Of a stretch of 64,000 nt of DNA, positions 37,449-44,575 are shown piece by piece. Source of the stretch: CAZFZQ01 sp964522845 (lineage in GTDB: Bacteria; Patescibacteriota; Patescibacteriia; GCA-002772895). The translations under genes and the position numbers were made by a program. The notes beneath the pieces were generated by a model. The model made no database searches and was not told where the DNA came from. It saw only the letters and a program-made list of their open reading frames with translations. The stretch is from NCBI GenBank assembly GCA_964522845.1, contig CAZFZQ010000001.1:1-64000 (forward strand). The letters run 5' to 3'. Position 1 is the stretch's first letter; each line of letters opens with the position of its first letter.

Positions 37449-37477
37449 ATCATAGCTTATTTTGCGTAAAAAATCAA
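37449..37477 (-). promoter_or_regulatory. Candidate promoter of the sugar phosphotransferase
   Basis: On the minus strand TTGATT (37477-37472), 17-base spacer, TATGAT (37454-37449). The -10 box covers the first possible ATG codons, so transcription would start a few bases upstream of ATG 37432, giving a very short leader. Confidence 0.5.
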
Positions 37478-37483
37478 GGGTCT

Positions 37484-38155
37484 ATGAAAAAAGCAATTAT
37501 AATTTTAATAATTTTAATTTTATTGGCCGGCGGAGGCATTGTCGGCTATTTTTCTTGGCAAAAAGCCAAGGAAGCTAAGTTTTTATCAGCCAATCCGCAA
37601 ACCGCGGAGGCTTACGCGCTAATTCAAAAAAGAGAAACCCAGCTCAAAAAAGATAAAAATAACTATGATTACATGATGAGCATTGCTTTTAATTGGAAGG
37701 GCATTGGCGAGGTGACGAAAAACAATGAATATTTAAAGCGATCTATAGCGATGTATGACCAAGTGATTAAACGCTGGGGCAACAAGGCATACTTGCCGTT
37801 TTTGAATCGCGCCAATGTTTATATTGAATTGAAGGATTACATACGCGCCGAGCAAGATCTGAAAATTGCCTTGGAAATTGACCGCGGCGAGCAAAATCTT
37901 TATATCGCTTTGGCGAATTTGTACAAAGACTACATGAAGAAAAGTAATGATGAGGTTAAAGCAGTATACACAAACGCCATGCAAATAATAGTGGGAGGCG
38001 GCAATTTGGTTAACAATTACGCCAGTTTCTTGAATGAAATTGGAGACTATAAAGAAGCTTTGAAGTATTATAAAATGTTAAAACAGGCTTATCCTAACAA
38101 TCTCGGTTTTGATGAAGCGATTAAAGAGCTTGAAGAAAAACTTCCAAAAATATAA
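37484..38155 (+). CDS. Membrane-anchored TPR-repeat protein
   Basis: 223 residues. One N-terminal transmembrane segment (AIIILIILILLAGGGIVGYF) with a lysine-rich start places the rest outside the cytoplasm. Tetratricopeptide-like repeats follow: AMYDQVIKRWGNKAYLPFLN, then RAEQDLKIALEIDRGEQNLY and YKEALKYYKMLKQAYPNN. It is probably a scaffold for envelope protein complexes. It is divergent from the phosphotransferase gene. No clear promoter of its own was seen. Confidence 0.82.
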   Translation: MKKAIIILIILILLAGGGIVGYFSWQKAKEAKFLSANPQTAEAYALIQKRETQLKKDKNNYDYMMSIAFNWKGIGEVTKNNEYLKRSIAMYDQVIKRWGNKAYLPFLNRANVYIELKDYIRAEQDLKIALEIDRGEQNLYIALANLYKDYMKKSNDEVKAVYTNAMQIIVGGGNLVNNYASFLNEIGDYKEALKYYKMLKQAYPNNLGFDEAIKELEEKLPKI

Positions 38156-38172
38156 TAACAAGATAAATAAAG

Positions 38173-38245
38173 AAGTGAGTAGTAAATAGTGAGTAGTGTT
38201 TTTCCTAACTACTAACTACTAACTACCAACTACTCGCTATTAACT
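38173..38245. repeat. Short inverted AGTAGT/ACTACT repeat region
   Basis: Left part 38173-38197 has two AGTGAGTAGT-like units; the right part 38205-38245 has three TAACTAC units and decayed further ones. The two halves are partly complementary, so a stem-loop may form. It ends directly before the ATG at 38249 in a TATTATG context. No coding content. Confidence 0.6.
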
Positions 38246-38248
38246 ATT

Positions 38249-39244
38249 ATGGCCAAGGAAAATGTTCTCGTGACCGGCGGCGCCGGTTTTATCGGTTCGC
38301 ACTTATGCGAACGGCTTTTAAAAGATTATAACGTTGTTTGTTTGGATGATTTTTTGACCAGCAGCGAGAAAAATATCAACCACTTGGTCCAGCTCCCAAA
38401 TTTTGAATTTATAAAACAAAACTTGTCGGACGATTTTGACTTGGAGGCGGTGCCGGAATTGGCCAAATTTCAAATAAATGTTAAGGGATTTAAGGCGATT
38501 TTTAATTTATCTTGCCCCACCTCGGCCAAAAATTTTGACGCATTAAGGATTACCACATTGGATTCTAACAGTGTGGCTATGAAAAATGTTTTGGAGCTTG
38601 TGAGAAAATATAAATCAAAATTTGTCCATATTTCTTCATCTGTGGTTTATGGCGGCAGGGATAAAATGAAAGGAAAGGTAACGGAAGACGAAGAGGGGAT
38701 CGTAAACCATTTATCCCCGCGCGGCTGTTATGATGAGGGAAAGCGTTTTGCGGAAACCGCGGTCGCGACTTATCACCAGGTTTATAAAACCGATTATAAA
38801 ATCGCCCGCGTTTTCCGGACATACGGCCCGCGCGAACGCCTTTTTGACGGCGAGATGGTGCCGGATTTCGTGGTTGACGCGGCCAATAACAAAGATTTGA
38901 TAATTTATGGCGACAAAAATTTTCAAACCTCTCTGGTTTATGTGTCTGACGTGGTGGATGCGCTTGTAAAATTGATGAGCGCGCGCGCGGATATCGGTCC
39001 GGTGAATATCGGTTCGGACGTGGATTTAAAAATCGTTGATGTGGCTAAAAAAATTATTGAAATGACCGGATCAAAATCCAAAATTGTTTTTGACAAACCT
39101 CTGCCGTTTATTACCGAGCTGGTTTTGCCCGATATTACCAAAGCTAAAGAAGAACTGAGCTGGCTGCCCCTCGTTCGCCTGGAAGACGGATTGAAGAAGA
39201 CTATTGATTATACTTTGGCGCATAAAGAACTGCTGGGAATTTAA
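38249..39244 (+). CDS. NAD-dependent epimerase/dehydratase (SDR)
   Basis: 331 residues. VTGGAGFIGSHLCERLL is the cofactor loop, ISSSVVYGGRDK the serine region, and RGCYDEGKRFAETAV the YxxxK site in the form seen in UDP-glucuronate decarboxylases and related enzymes (CYDEGKR). VFRTYGPRERLFDG and YVSDVVDALVKLM are conserved later blocks. UDP-xylose synthase-like activity is a reasonable guess. Interrupted spacing with repeats on both sides suggests it is transcribed with the TPR gene upstream or from an unseen promoter. Confidence 0.88.
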   Translation: MAKENVLVTGGAGFIGSHLCERLLKDYNVVCLDDFLTSSEKNINHLVQLPNFEFIKQNLSDDFDLEAVPELAKFQINVKGFKAIFNLSCPTSAKNFDALRITTLDSNSVAMKNVLELVRKYKSKFVHISSSVVYGGRDKMKGKVTEDEEGIVNHLSPRGCYDEGKRFAETAVATYHQVYKTDYKIARVFRTYGPRERLFDGEMVPDFVVDAANNKDLIIYGDKNFQTSLVYVSDVVDALVKLMSARADIGPVNIGSDVDLKIVDVAKKIIEMTGSKSKIVFDKPLPFITELVLPDITKAKEELSWLPLVRLEDGLKKTIDYTLAHKELLGI

Positions 39245-39274
39245 TTACTAATTACTAATTACTAATTACTAATT
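39244..39274. repeat. Tandem 7-bp repeat (ATTACTA)4
   Basis: Four exact copies of ATTACTA at 39244-39271 plus ATT. The repeat starts on the last base of the epimerase stop codon and lies in the 49-base space before the GT2 gene. It is not a CRISPR (units too short, no spacers). Confidence 0.85.
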
Positions 39275-39293
39275 TTCAAGAGTTTTTGGATGA

Positions 39294-39980
39294 ATGAATA
39301 TATTTGTTGTTATTCCCGCTTATAACGAAGAAAAAGCTATTGGCCAGACCGTTTCTGATGTACGCAAAATTCTTGCCCCGCGGAGTCTTGGCGAAGTGGG
39401 GTGTTCAAATATTATCGTTGTTGATGACGGCTCCGGCGACAAAACCGCTGAGGCGGCCGAGGTTGCCGGCGCAACTATTTTGCGGCATATTGTGAACCGC
39501 GGACAGGGAGCGGCGCTTCGCACGGGGATAAATTACGCGCTGGCGCAGGGCGCAGACGCAGTTGTTACTTTTGACGCTGACGGCCAATTTGAAGCCGAAG
39601 AAATTGGAAAAATTTGCGCGCCGCTCGCGGATGGGTTTTGCGACGTTGTCTTGGGTTCAAGATTTTTAACTCAAAATAAAATTCCGTTTATAAAAAGATT
39701 AATTCTTGCTCCGGCGATTTTTTTTACACGGTTGCTTACGGGTTTAAATTTGTCCGATACGCATAACGGTTTTCGCGCTATGAGCCGCGGGGCGGCGGAA
39801 AAAATAAATATCCGCCAAGACAGAATGGCGCATTCGTCGGAAATAATCCATGAAATAGCCCGGCTGAAACTCAAATTCAAAGAAATTCCCGTTACGGTTA
39901 AATATACAGAGTATTCTAAGCGTAAAGGACAAAAAATTTCGGGAGCACTCAAAATTTTATTTGATTTGATAATGAAGTAG
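39294..39980 (+). CDS. GT2 glycosyltransferase (DPM1-like)
   Basis: 228 residues. IFVVIPAYNEEKAIGQTV, VVDDGSGDKTAE, and FDADGQFEAEEI (DAD) identify GT2; DTHNGFRAMSRGAAEKI is typical of polyprenyl-phosphate mannose synthase-like enzymes without transmembrane tails. Residues APRSLGEVGCSN, just before the IIVVDDGS strand, are an extra loop encoded by a repeat (39372-39401). The small DUF2304 membrane protein gene follows after one base, a known pairing in which DUF2304 may anchor or assist the transferase. Confidence 0.9.
   Translation: MNIFVVIPAYNEEKAIGQTVSDVRKILAPRSLGEVGCSNIIVVDDGSGDKTAEAAEVAGATILRHIVNRGQGAALRTGINYALAQGADAVVTFDADGQFEAEEIGKICAPLADGFCDVVLGSRFLTQNKIPFIKRLILAPAIFFTRLLTGLNLSDTHNGFRAMSRGAAEKINIRQDRMAHSSEIIHEIARLKLKFKEIPVTVKYTEYSKRKGQKISGALKILFDLIMK
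39372..39401 (-). repeat. In-frame palindromic coding repeat (CTTCGC type, reversed)
   Basis: The minus strand of this segment matches 56133-56162 in pheT at 27 of 30 bases. Here it is inverted relative to the gene and encodes APRSLGEVG, while in pheT the other strand is read as PTSPRLRGTS. Both insertions keep the host frame open. Confidence 0.75.
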
Positions 39981-39981
39981 T

Positions 39982-40314
39982 ATGGTATTAATTCAATATA
40001 TCCTGATTCTCGTCATTATTTGCGTCTTGTTGCAAACGCTGGCCAAATTTCGGGCGAAAAATATTAGCTCGCGGGAGTTTCTGTTTTGGGTGGTTTTTTG
40101 GCTCGCGGTAGGCACGGCGATTTTGATGCCGAAGTTTACGGTTTTTTTGGCAAACTATTTGGGCGTTGGCCGCGGCGCCGATCTTGTGGTCTATGCCTCA
40201 CTTATCTTTGTTTTTTATATGATTTTTCGCGTTTTTTCCCGGCAGAATAAAATAGAAAAAGATATATCAAAAATAGTTGAAAAATTGGCGATTAAAAATA
40301 AGGATCAAAAATAA
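39982..40314 (+). CDS. DUF2304 small membrane protein
   Basis: 110 residues with three hydrophobic segments (about 3-20, 32-52, 66-86) and a charged C-terminal tail (RQNKIEKDISKIVEKLAIK). The REFLFWVVFWLAVG and GRGADLVVYASLIF blocks are characteristic of DUF2304. It follows the GT2 gene by one base. In other bacteria this family is commonly next to GT2 genes, and a helper role for that enzyme is inferred. Confidence 0.82.
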   Translation: MVLIQYILILVIICVLLQTLAKFRAKNISSREFLFWVVFWLAVGTAILMPKFTVFLANYLGVGRGADLVVYASLIFVFYMIFRVFSRQNKIEKDISKIVEKLAIKNKDQK

Positions 40315-40316
40315 TT

Positions 40317-40454
40317 ATGGATAAAAAGAAAAAAATAAAAAAAATCAGAACGCTGGTTAAGAATATTATAAAGTTGGAGAAGGAGATTGGCGATTTGGAT
40401 GCTTATAAAGAAAAATTAGATAAAGTTAGGTCTAAATATGATAGAAAAGTTTAA
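40317..40454 (+). CDS. Small lysine-rich coiled-coil-like protein
   Basis: 45 residues, ATG 40317 to TAA 40454. It begins MDKKKKIKKIRTLVKN, then a heptad-like region IIKLEKEIGDLDAYKEKLDK. It fills the space between DUF2304 (2 bases after its stop) and the radical SAM gene, whose ATG lies 17 bases inside its 3' end. The tight packing supports translation. No family recognised. A precursor peptide role is unlikely: there are no Cys, Ser or Thr-rich core or leader features. Confidence 0.5.
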   Translation: MDKKKKIKKIRTLVKNIIKLEKEIGDLDAYKEKLDKVRSKYDRKV

Positions 40455-41955
40455 ATTGTCCACCGCCGAAGCCGTTCCAAAATCGCAAGAAGAAGGCGAG
40501 AAATTAAAAGCAGAGGTTTTAGATATGTCACCCAGAGAATTGGTTGATTATTTTAAATTTTTAGAAAAAGAAGGCAAGTTATTAAAATTTTTGGAAGACA
40601 ACTTAGAGGATGACGCCGTAATGGCGCATTTCAGTTATTGGGAAAAATGGTTGAAGAAAGACCATCGCCGACTCGTGGACGAAGCGGTGGAGAAAAAGAA
40701 ACAATTATATCCTGGAAATTCCGAGTCCCTGCCTTTGAATTTGGATAAAAAATTTTCCCAACAAGAATTGGATTTGATTTTTAAAAATCTTGGCGCCATA
40801 CAATTAACTTTTGGATGTTCCAAGGGCTGTCCGTTTTGTGGTTTTGACGCTATCAAGGGAGTAAGGGAGGCAATCCCTTATTCGCAATTGGCTAATTTAT
40901 TCAAAAATCATGGAGATAAGTTAAAAAGAAATGAACCTTTACTTTATTGGGCGTCCGAGCCATCCGACTATGCATCAAAAGAAGGGTTAGAAGATAAAAC
41001 TTATGCAGATGTTCATCAATTGGCGGTAGAATATGCCGGATATAATCCCCATATAACAAGCAAGGAAACCACTGATGAAAAATGGGTAGATTTTTTACAG
41101 ACCGGGCCGATAAATAACCCGAGAGTCAGTGTTTATGGATTGGACGCAAAGGCATTGGTCGTAGTAGAGAAAAATTTTTCTATTTCCGGTAAATCTGTCC
41201 GAAACGCAATGACAGCAGTTGGAGAGGGAGAAAAACATAAGAAAGGGATGGGCATTTCTGCCGAAAAAAATGATATGCCGAATGAATTTGGCATCGGTTG
41301 TTTTAATGGCACTCTTTTGACGCCAAGGGGATTGTATAATGTAATCCAGGTGCCGATTTCTAAAAAATATCCGCAGGGACAGATGATGGTTCCGATTGAA
41401 AAAATTGAGACCGGGGAAATAAAAATAGGAGATTATTTGCCGGATATTTTAAAGGCAGGCGCCATAGTTAAGCATAAAAGAGACCGTTCAATAATGGATA
41501 ATTTAGAATATTTTACTTTGAAATCCGGCGGCAGTACCTATGATGTTGCCATTGATGAAAATTTTATTATTACAGATATGCTTTGTTGGGATGAGAAAGA
41601 AGAGAATGCTGATAAAATGGGGCTCGCAGTGGGAGCTAGGGGTGTAAGCGGTAGTGAAGAACACATAAAAAGACGAAGGGATCTCCAGAATGCCAATGGA
41701 ATATCAAATGGTTATTTCCCGCGGTTATCTAATTTTTTGTCGGTTTTTAAAAGCTTGTCTCCGATAGGAGGACAAGCTGAGGTTACTTTTGGAGACTTTC
41801 ATCTTCAGCCCGTTGATATGGAAAAAGCAGAGGAACTCTTGATGGCTCCAATGGACATTTATCGCGCGATAATAACACACAAACAACTTCCAGTAAATCC
41901 GAAATTAACTTTGAAATTTGAAGGAAATGTGGTCACGGTATTTTATGAAGTATAA
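40438..41955 (+). CDS. Unusual radical SAM-type protein
   Basis: 505 residues. After an acidic N-terminal helical region of about 120 residues comes IQLTFGCSKGCPFCGFD with CxxxCxxC, followed by LLYWASEPSDYASKEG in place of the GGEP strand. The rest does not follow known SPASM or B12 architecture: residues 290-505 hold a beta-rich region (GIGCFNGTLLTPRGLYNVIQ, VPIEKIETGEIKIGDYLP) with no recognised domain. It differs from the seven other radical SAM proteins here. Start ATG 40438 overlaps the small gene before it. Substrate unknown. Confidence 0.75.
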   Translation: MIEKFKLSTAEAVPKSQEEGEKLKAEVLDMSPRELVDYFKFLEKEGKLLKFLEDNLEDDAVMAHFSYWEKWLKKDHRRLVDEAVEKKKQLYPGNSESLPLNLDKKFSQQELDLIFKNLGAIQLTFGCSKGCPFCGFDAIKGVREAIPYSQLANLFKNHGDKLKRNEPLLYWASEPSDYASKEGLEDKTYADVHQLAVEYAGYNPHITSKETTDEKWVDFLQTGPINNPRVSVYGLDAKALVVVEKNFSISGKSVRNAMTAVGEGEKHKKGMGISAEKNDMPNEFGIGCFNGTLLTPRGLYNVIQVPISKKYPQGQMMVPIEKIETGEIKIGDYLPDILKAGAIVKHKRDRSIMDNLEYFTLKSGGSTYDVAIDENFIITDMLCWDEKEENADKMGLAVGARGVSGSEEHIKRRRDLQNANGISNGYFPRLSNFLSVFKSLSPIGGQAEVTFGDFHLQPVDMEKAEELLMAPMDIYRAIITHKQLPVNPKLTLKFEGNVVTVFYEV

Positions 41956-41966
41956 TTGTTGATTTT

Positions 41967-43061
41967 ATGCCTCCAAAAGTCGGCGTGGTGATGGTCAATT
42001 ATAATAATTACGCAAAATATTTTGAAGATTTATTTTTTTCTTTAAAAAAATCCCAATATCCTAATTGGGAAATTGTTTTTATAGACAATGCCTCAACCGA
42101 CGGAAGCGTGGATTATCTGAAAGAAAAGTTTGCTCCGCAATTTCCCAACCTGACAATAATAAAAGTTGATAAAAATTCCGGTTTTGCCACGGGAAATAAT
42201 ATCGGATTAAAATATTTGCAAGATAAAGATTTTGATTATGCCTACTTATTGAATTTGGACACGACGGTCGCGCCTGATTTTTTAGAACGCGCGCTCGCGA
42301 AAGCGGGGGATGATGTCGGCTCCGTGCAGTCGCTTATTCTTTTGCATCCTTCGGTTGCAAAAGCGGGAGCGGCAATGTTATCAAATACTTTAGGCAACGC
42401 CATTCATTACCTTGGTTTTGGATATTGTTACGGATACGGCTGGGAAAAAGAAAAATGGGAAAAATACCTGGTTGATTGGCGCGTACGCGATCCGGAATTG
42501 AATATCGCCTATGGTTCAGGCGCGGGAATCCTCCTGAATATGCGCGCCCTGCGTGAAACGGGTTTTTTTGACGACATATATTTTATGTATCACGAAGATT
42601 TGGACTTGGGCTGGCGCTTGCGGCTCGCGGGCTACAAAAATATTTTGGCGCCGGAGTCGGTGATTTATCACAAATATGAATTTTCCAAGTCCATTAAAAA
42701 ATATTATTGGATGGAGCGCAACCGTTTTATCACCATGATGAAAAATTATTCAGGGCTGACGCTGATTTTAATTTTTCCGGCGCTGGTAATAATGGAATTC
42801 GGGCTTTTGCTGTTCTCATTCCGTTCGGGATGGTGGCGGGAAAAGCTTCGCGTGTATGAATATTTTTTACATCCGAAGCGTTGGCGCGTGATTGCTTCCG
42901 GCCGGCACCGGGCGCAAAAATTGCGCAAGGCCTCGGATCGTCAAATCGCAAAACATTTTGTCGGGGAAATTTTATTTCAGGATATGGACAGTCCGCTTCT
43001 CACGAAAATTGCCAACCCGATTTTTAATTTGTATTGGAAAATTATTCAAAGATTGATATAG
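41967..43061 (+). CDS. GT2 glycosyltransferase, rhamnosyltransferase-like
   Basis: 364 residues. VGVVMVNYNNYAKYFEDL, FIDNASTDGSVDYL, NSGFATGNNIGLKYL and LNLDTTVAPDFLE form the GT2 donor site, and MYHEDLDLGWRLRLAGYK is the acceptor-side motif of rhamnosyl/galactofuranosyl-type enzymes. One hydrophobic segment lies near 268-288, then a basic tail. It adds a sugar to the growing glycan in the cytoplasm. It is followed by a run of G and the small TIR element. Confidence 0.9.
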   Translation: MPPKVGVVMVNYNNYAKYFEDLFFSLKKSQYPNWEIVFIDNASTDGSVDYLKEKFAPQFPNLTIIKVDKNSGFATGNNIGLKYLQDKDFDYAYLLNLDTTVAPDFLERALAKAGDDVGSVQSLILLHPSVAKAGAAMLSNTLGNAIHYLGFGYCYGYGWEKEKWEKYLVDWRVRDPELNIAYGSGAGILLNMRALRETGFFDDIYFMYHEDLDLGWRLRLAGYKNILAPESVIYHKYEFSKSIKKYYWMERNRFITMMKNYSGLTLILIFPALVIMEFGLLLFSFRSGWWREKLRVYEYFLHPKRWRVIASGRHRAQKLRKASDRQIAKHFVGEILFQDMDSPLLTKIANPIFNLYWKIIQRLI

Positions 43062-43074
43062 GGGGGGGCTTGAC

Positions 43075-43206
43075 CCAGTAAGACCAACTTTGGCTGTTTT
43101 TTCTCTAAATTTAGCTAAAATAAAGATTTGAGTTTGTAGAAATCAACTAACTTTTATCCAAAATCAAACTTTAAAAAAGACTTAATTTCCAAAGTTGTCT
43201 TACTGG
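43075..43206. mobile_element. Small TIR element without a gene (MITE-like)
   Basis: Ends: CCAGTAAGACCAACTTTGG (43075-43093) and CCAAAGTTGTCTTACTGG (43189-43206). The left end has one extra C compared with the right (GACCAAC against GACAAC), and the GIY-YIG element at 44266 shows the same asymmetry. GCTTGAC flanks it on both sides (43068-43074, 43207-43213), or CTTGA if one more CCC/GGG base pair belongs to the ends. The interior is AT-rich and non-coding. Its right duplicate supplies TTGAC of the following -35 box. Confidence 0.75.
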
Positions 43207-43208
43207 GC

Positions 43209-43237
43209 TTGACAAAAGAGCGAAAATGTGCTATACT
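43209..43237 (+). promoter_or_regulatory. Strong sigma70-type promoter
   Basis: TTGACA (43209-43214), 17-base spacer, TATACT (43232-43237) with TGC before it (extended -10). It drives the secreted protein gene at 43265. The -35 box overlaps the target duplication of the element at 43075. Confidence 0.8.
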
Positions 43238-43264
43238 TCTCGCATATTTCAATAATGCTCAAAT

Positions 43265-44233
43265 ATGCTTAAATTAGGCAAAATAGCACTCTTTTTAGCC
43301 ATATTCGCGGTTTTCGCCGCCGGTATTTTTGCATACAAAACAAAAGCCGAGGCCGCAAGCTGTGATTCCCCCTTTCAATATATAGATAAGACGGATGAGG
43401 TGTATAATCGCTTCATTTGCGATAAAAACGTCCAGGTTTATTATTTTCCCGTAGTTTCCGACGGCCGCAAATATACGATTACTTTGAAGGACTTGTCCGG
43501 CGACCAGAAGCTTTATGCCAGCCGCTATAAGGGCGAAGTTGATAAAATTGACAATCTGTTAAATTGGCGCTGCAAGGGATATCATTGCGACAGCGCGACG
43601 AGCTATGGAGATACGAAGTTTGTAACTTTTGCCGCGCCGGAAGGAGAGCGGGATTATTACAGCTGGTTTGCGGTTTATGGCGCAACCGCCGGCCGATACC
43701 AAGTTGGCGTTTCCAATGGCGGCGTGATTCAGTTTGCCTCCGCCGACAACCCCGTCATTTCAAATACTTCAAACATAGCTTATAATTCATACTTAACCGG
43801 CGACTTGCCTTCCATTGTTTGGAAAACCATGCCGCTCGCGAGCAATTATTCTTTTTTCAATAATTATTGGACCAGTATTTATTTTAACGACAATGATTGG
43901 TCCTACATATCGTTGCCGGATAACGGCTGGGGATGCGAACATTGTTATCGCGCGTATCGCGGAACTTTTTATTTGGACGCGGTGCCAAGCAATTTACAAA
44001 TGCATTTTGCAAGCGATGACGGAGCGCAAATTTTTGTAAATGGCCAATCCATCGGCAACTGGGGGGGGCAAAACAAGGATGGCGCCGGCGGCTGTGTGAA
44101 CAATAGCAATTGCGCGGCTAATATAAATATCGGCGATATTCCACTTACCAATTTAGTGAAGGGGAAAAATGTAATTTCCGCGTTTGTTGTGAACGGCCCG
44201 CATGGTTCATATTTTAATTTTAATTTGAAATAA
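43265..44233 (+). CDS. Secreted protein with beta-rich C-terminal domain
   Basis: 322 residues. Signal peptide: lysine start, hydrophobic core IALFLAIFAVFAAGIFA, and likely cleavage after KAEAA. The mature N-terminal half (YYFPVVSDGRKYTITLKDL, DSATSYGDTKFVTF) looks like a beta-sandwich of the pre-peptidase type. The C-terminal part (SNLQMHFASDDGAQIFVNGQ, NLVKGKNVISAFVVN) resembles PA14 or galactose-binding-like domains that bind carbohydrate. It may be an envelope or extracellular glycan-binding protein. Own strong promoter at 43209. Confidence 0.75.
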   Translation: MLKLGKIALFLAIFAVFAAGIFAYKTKAEAASCDSPFQYIDKTDEVYNRFICDKNVQVYYFPVVSDGRKYTITLKDLSGDQKLYASRYKGEVDKIDNLLNWRCKGYHCDSATSYGDTKFVTFAAPEGERDYYSWFAVYGATAGRYQVGVSNGGVIQFASADNPVISNTSNIAYNSYLTGDLPSIVWKTMPLASNYSFFNNYWTSIYFNDNDWSYISLPDNGWGCEHCYRAYRGTFYLDAVPSNLQMHFASDDGAQIFVNGQSIGNWGGQNKDGAGGCVNNSNCAANINIGDIPLTNLVKGKNVISAFVVNGPHGSYFNFNLK

Positions 44234-44253
44234 AAGGCAGTTTGGGGTAGAAT
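44225..44253 (+). promoter_or_regulatory. Candidate promoter upstream of the GIY-YIG element
   Basis: TTGAAA (44225-44230), 17-base spacer, TAGAAT (44248-44253). It overlaps the end of the secreted protein gene. A start site near 44260 would lie just before the left TATG (44262-44265), so before the insertion it would have given a nearly leaderless mRNA for the GT4 gene now at 44576. Confidence 0.5.
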
Positions 44254-44265
44254 CGTATTTATATG

Positions 44266-44574
44266 CCCGGTAAGACCAACTTTGACCTCTTGCTATGTTC
44301 TACGCTTACGTGCTTTTAAGCTTGAAAGATAAAGAAAAATATATCGGCTATACTGCCGACTTAATAAAACGCATGGAAGAACATAGCAAGGGATTGAATT
44401 TTTCCACAAAATACAGAAGACCATTGAAACTTATTTATTACGAAGCATGTCTTGATGAAAGAGATGCTAAGCAAAGAGAAAAATATCTAAAAACGACAGC
44501 TGGACGAAGATTTTTAGCCAAAAGATTAAAATATTATCTTTTTTACTGATTATTTTCAAAGTTGTCTTACCGGG
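44266..44574 (+). mobile_element. GIY-YIG nuclease element with terminal inverted repeats
   Basis: 309 bp. Left end CCCGGTAAGACCAACTTTGA (44266-44285), right end TCAAAGTTGTCTTACCGGG (44556-44574), differing by the extra C in the left end. TATG lies immediately outside both ends (44262-44265 and 44575-44578); the right copy contains the ATG of the downstream GT4 gene. The only gene inside is an 84-residue GIY-YIG nuclease. The ends match the small element at 43075 and the one inside pheT at 56416. Confidence 0.8.
44295..44549 (+). CDS. Single-domain GIY-YIG nuclease
   Basis: 84 residues, a complete minimal GIY-YIG (URI-type, COG2827-like) domain. YAYVLLS supplies the first tyrosine motif, YIG is at residues 16-18, Arg26 (DLIKRMEEH) matches the catalytic arginine, and Glu62 (DAKQREKYLK) is a likely metal ligand. 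There is no DNA-binding extension. These residues suggest active nuclease. It is the sole gene of a TIR-bounded element and so is the obvious candidate for mobilising it, although that is inference. Confidence 0.9.
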   Translation: MFYAYVLLSLKDKEKYIGYTADLIKRMEEHSKGLNFSTKYRRPLKLIYYEACLDERDAKQREKYLKTTAGRRFLAKRLKYYLFY

Positions 44575-44575
44575 T

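Noticed and set aside
39244..39274. Tandem ATTACTA repeats considered as a CRISPR or iteron array
   Set aside because: Units are 7 bp without spacers, only four copies, no cas or rep gene nearby.
40317..40454. Small gene before a radical SAM gene considered as a RiPP precursor
   Set aside because: No leader/core structure, no Cys or Ser/Thr core, coiled-coil-like lysine-rich sequence; kept only as an open question.
43061..43068. Run of eight G after the GT2 gene considered as a phase-variation tract
   Set aside because: It lies after the stop codon, outside a reading frame and outside the promoter.
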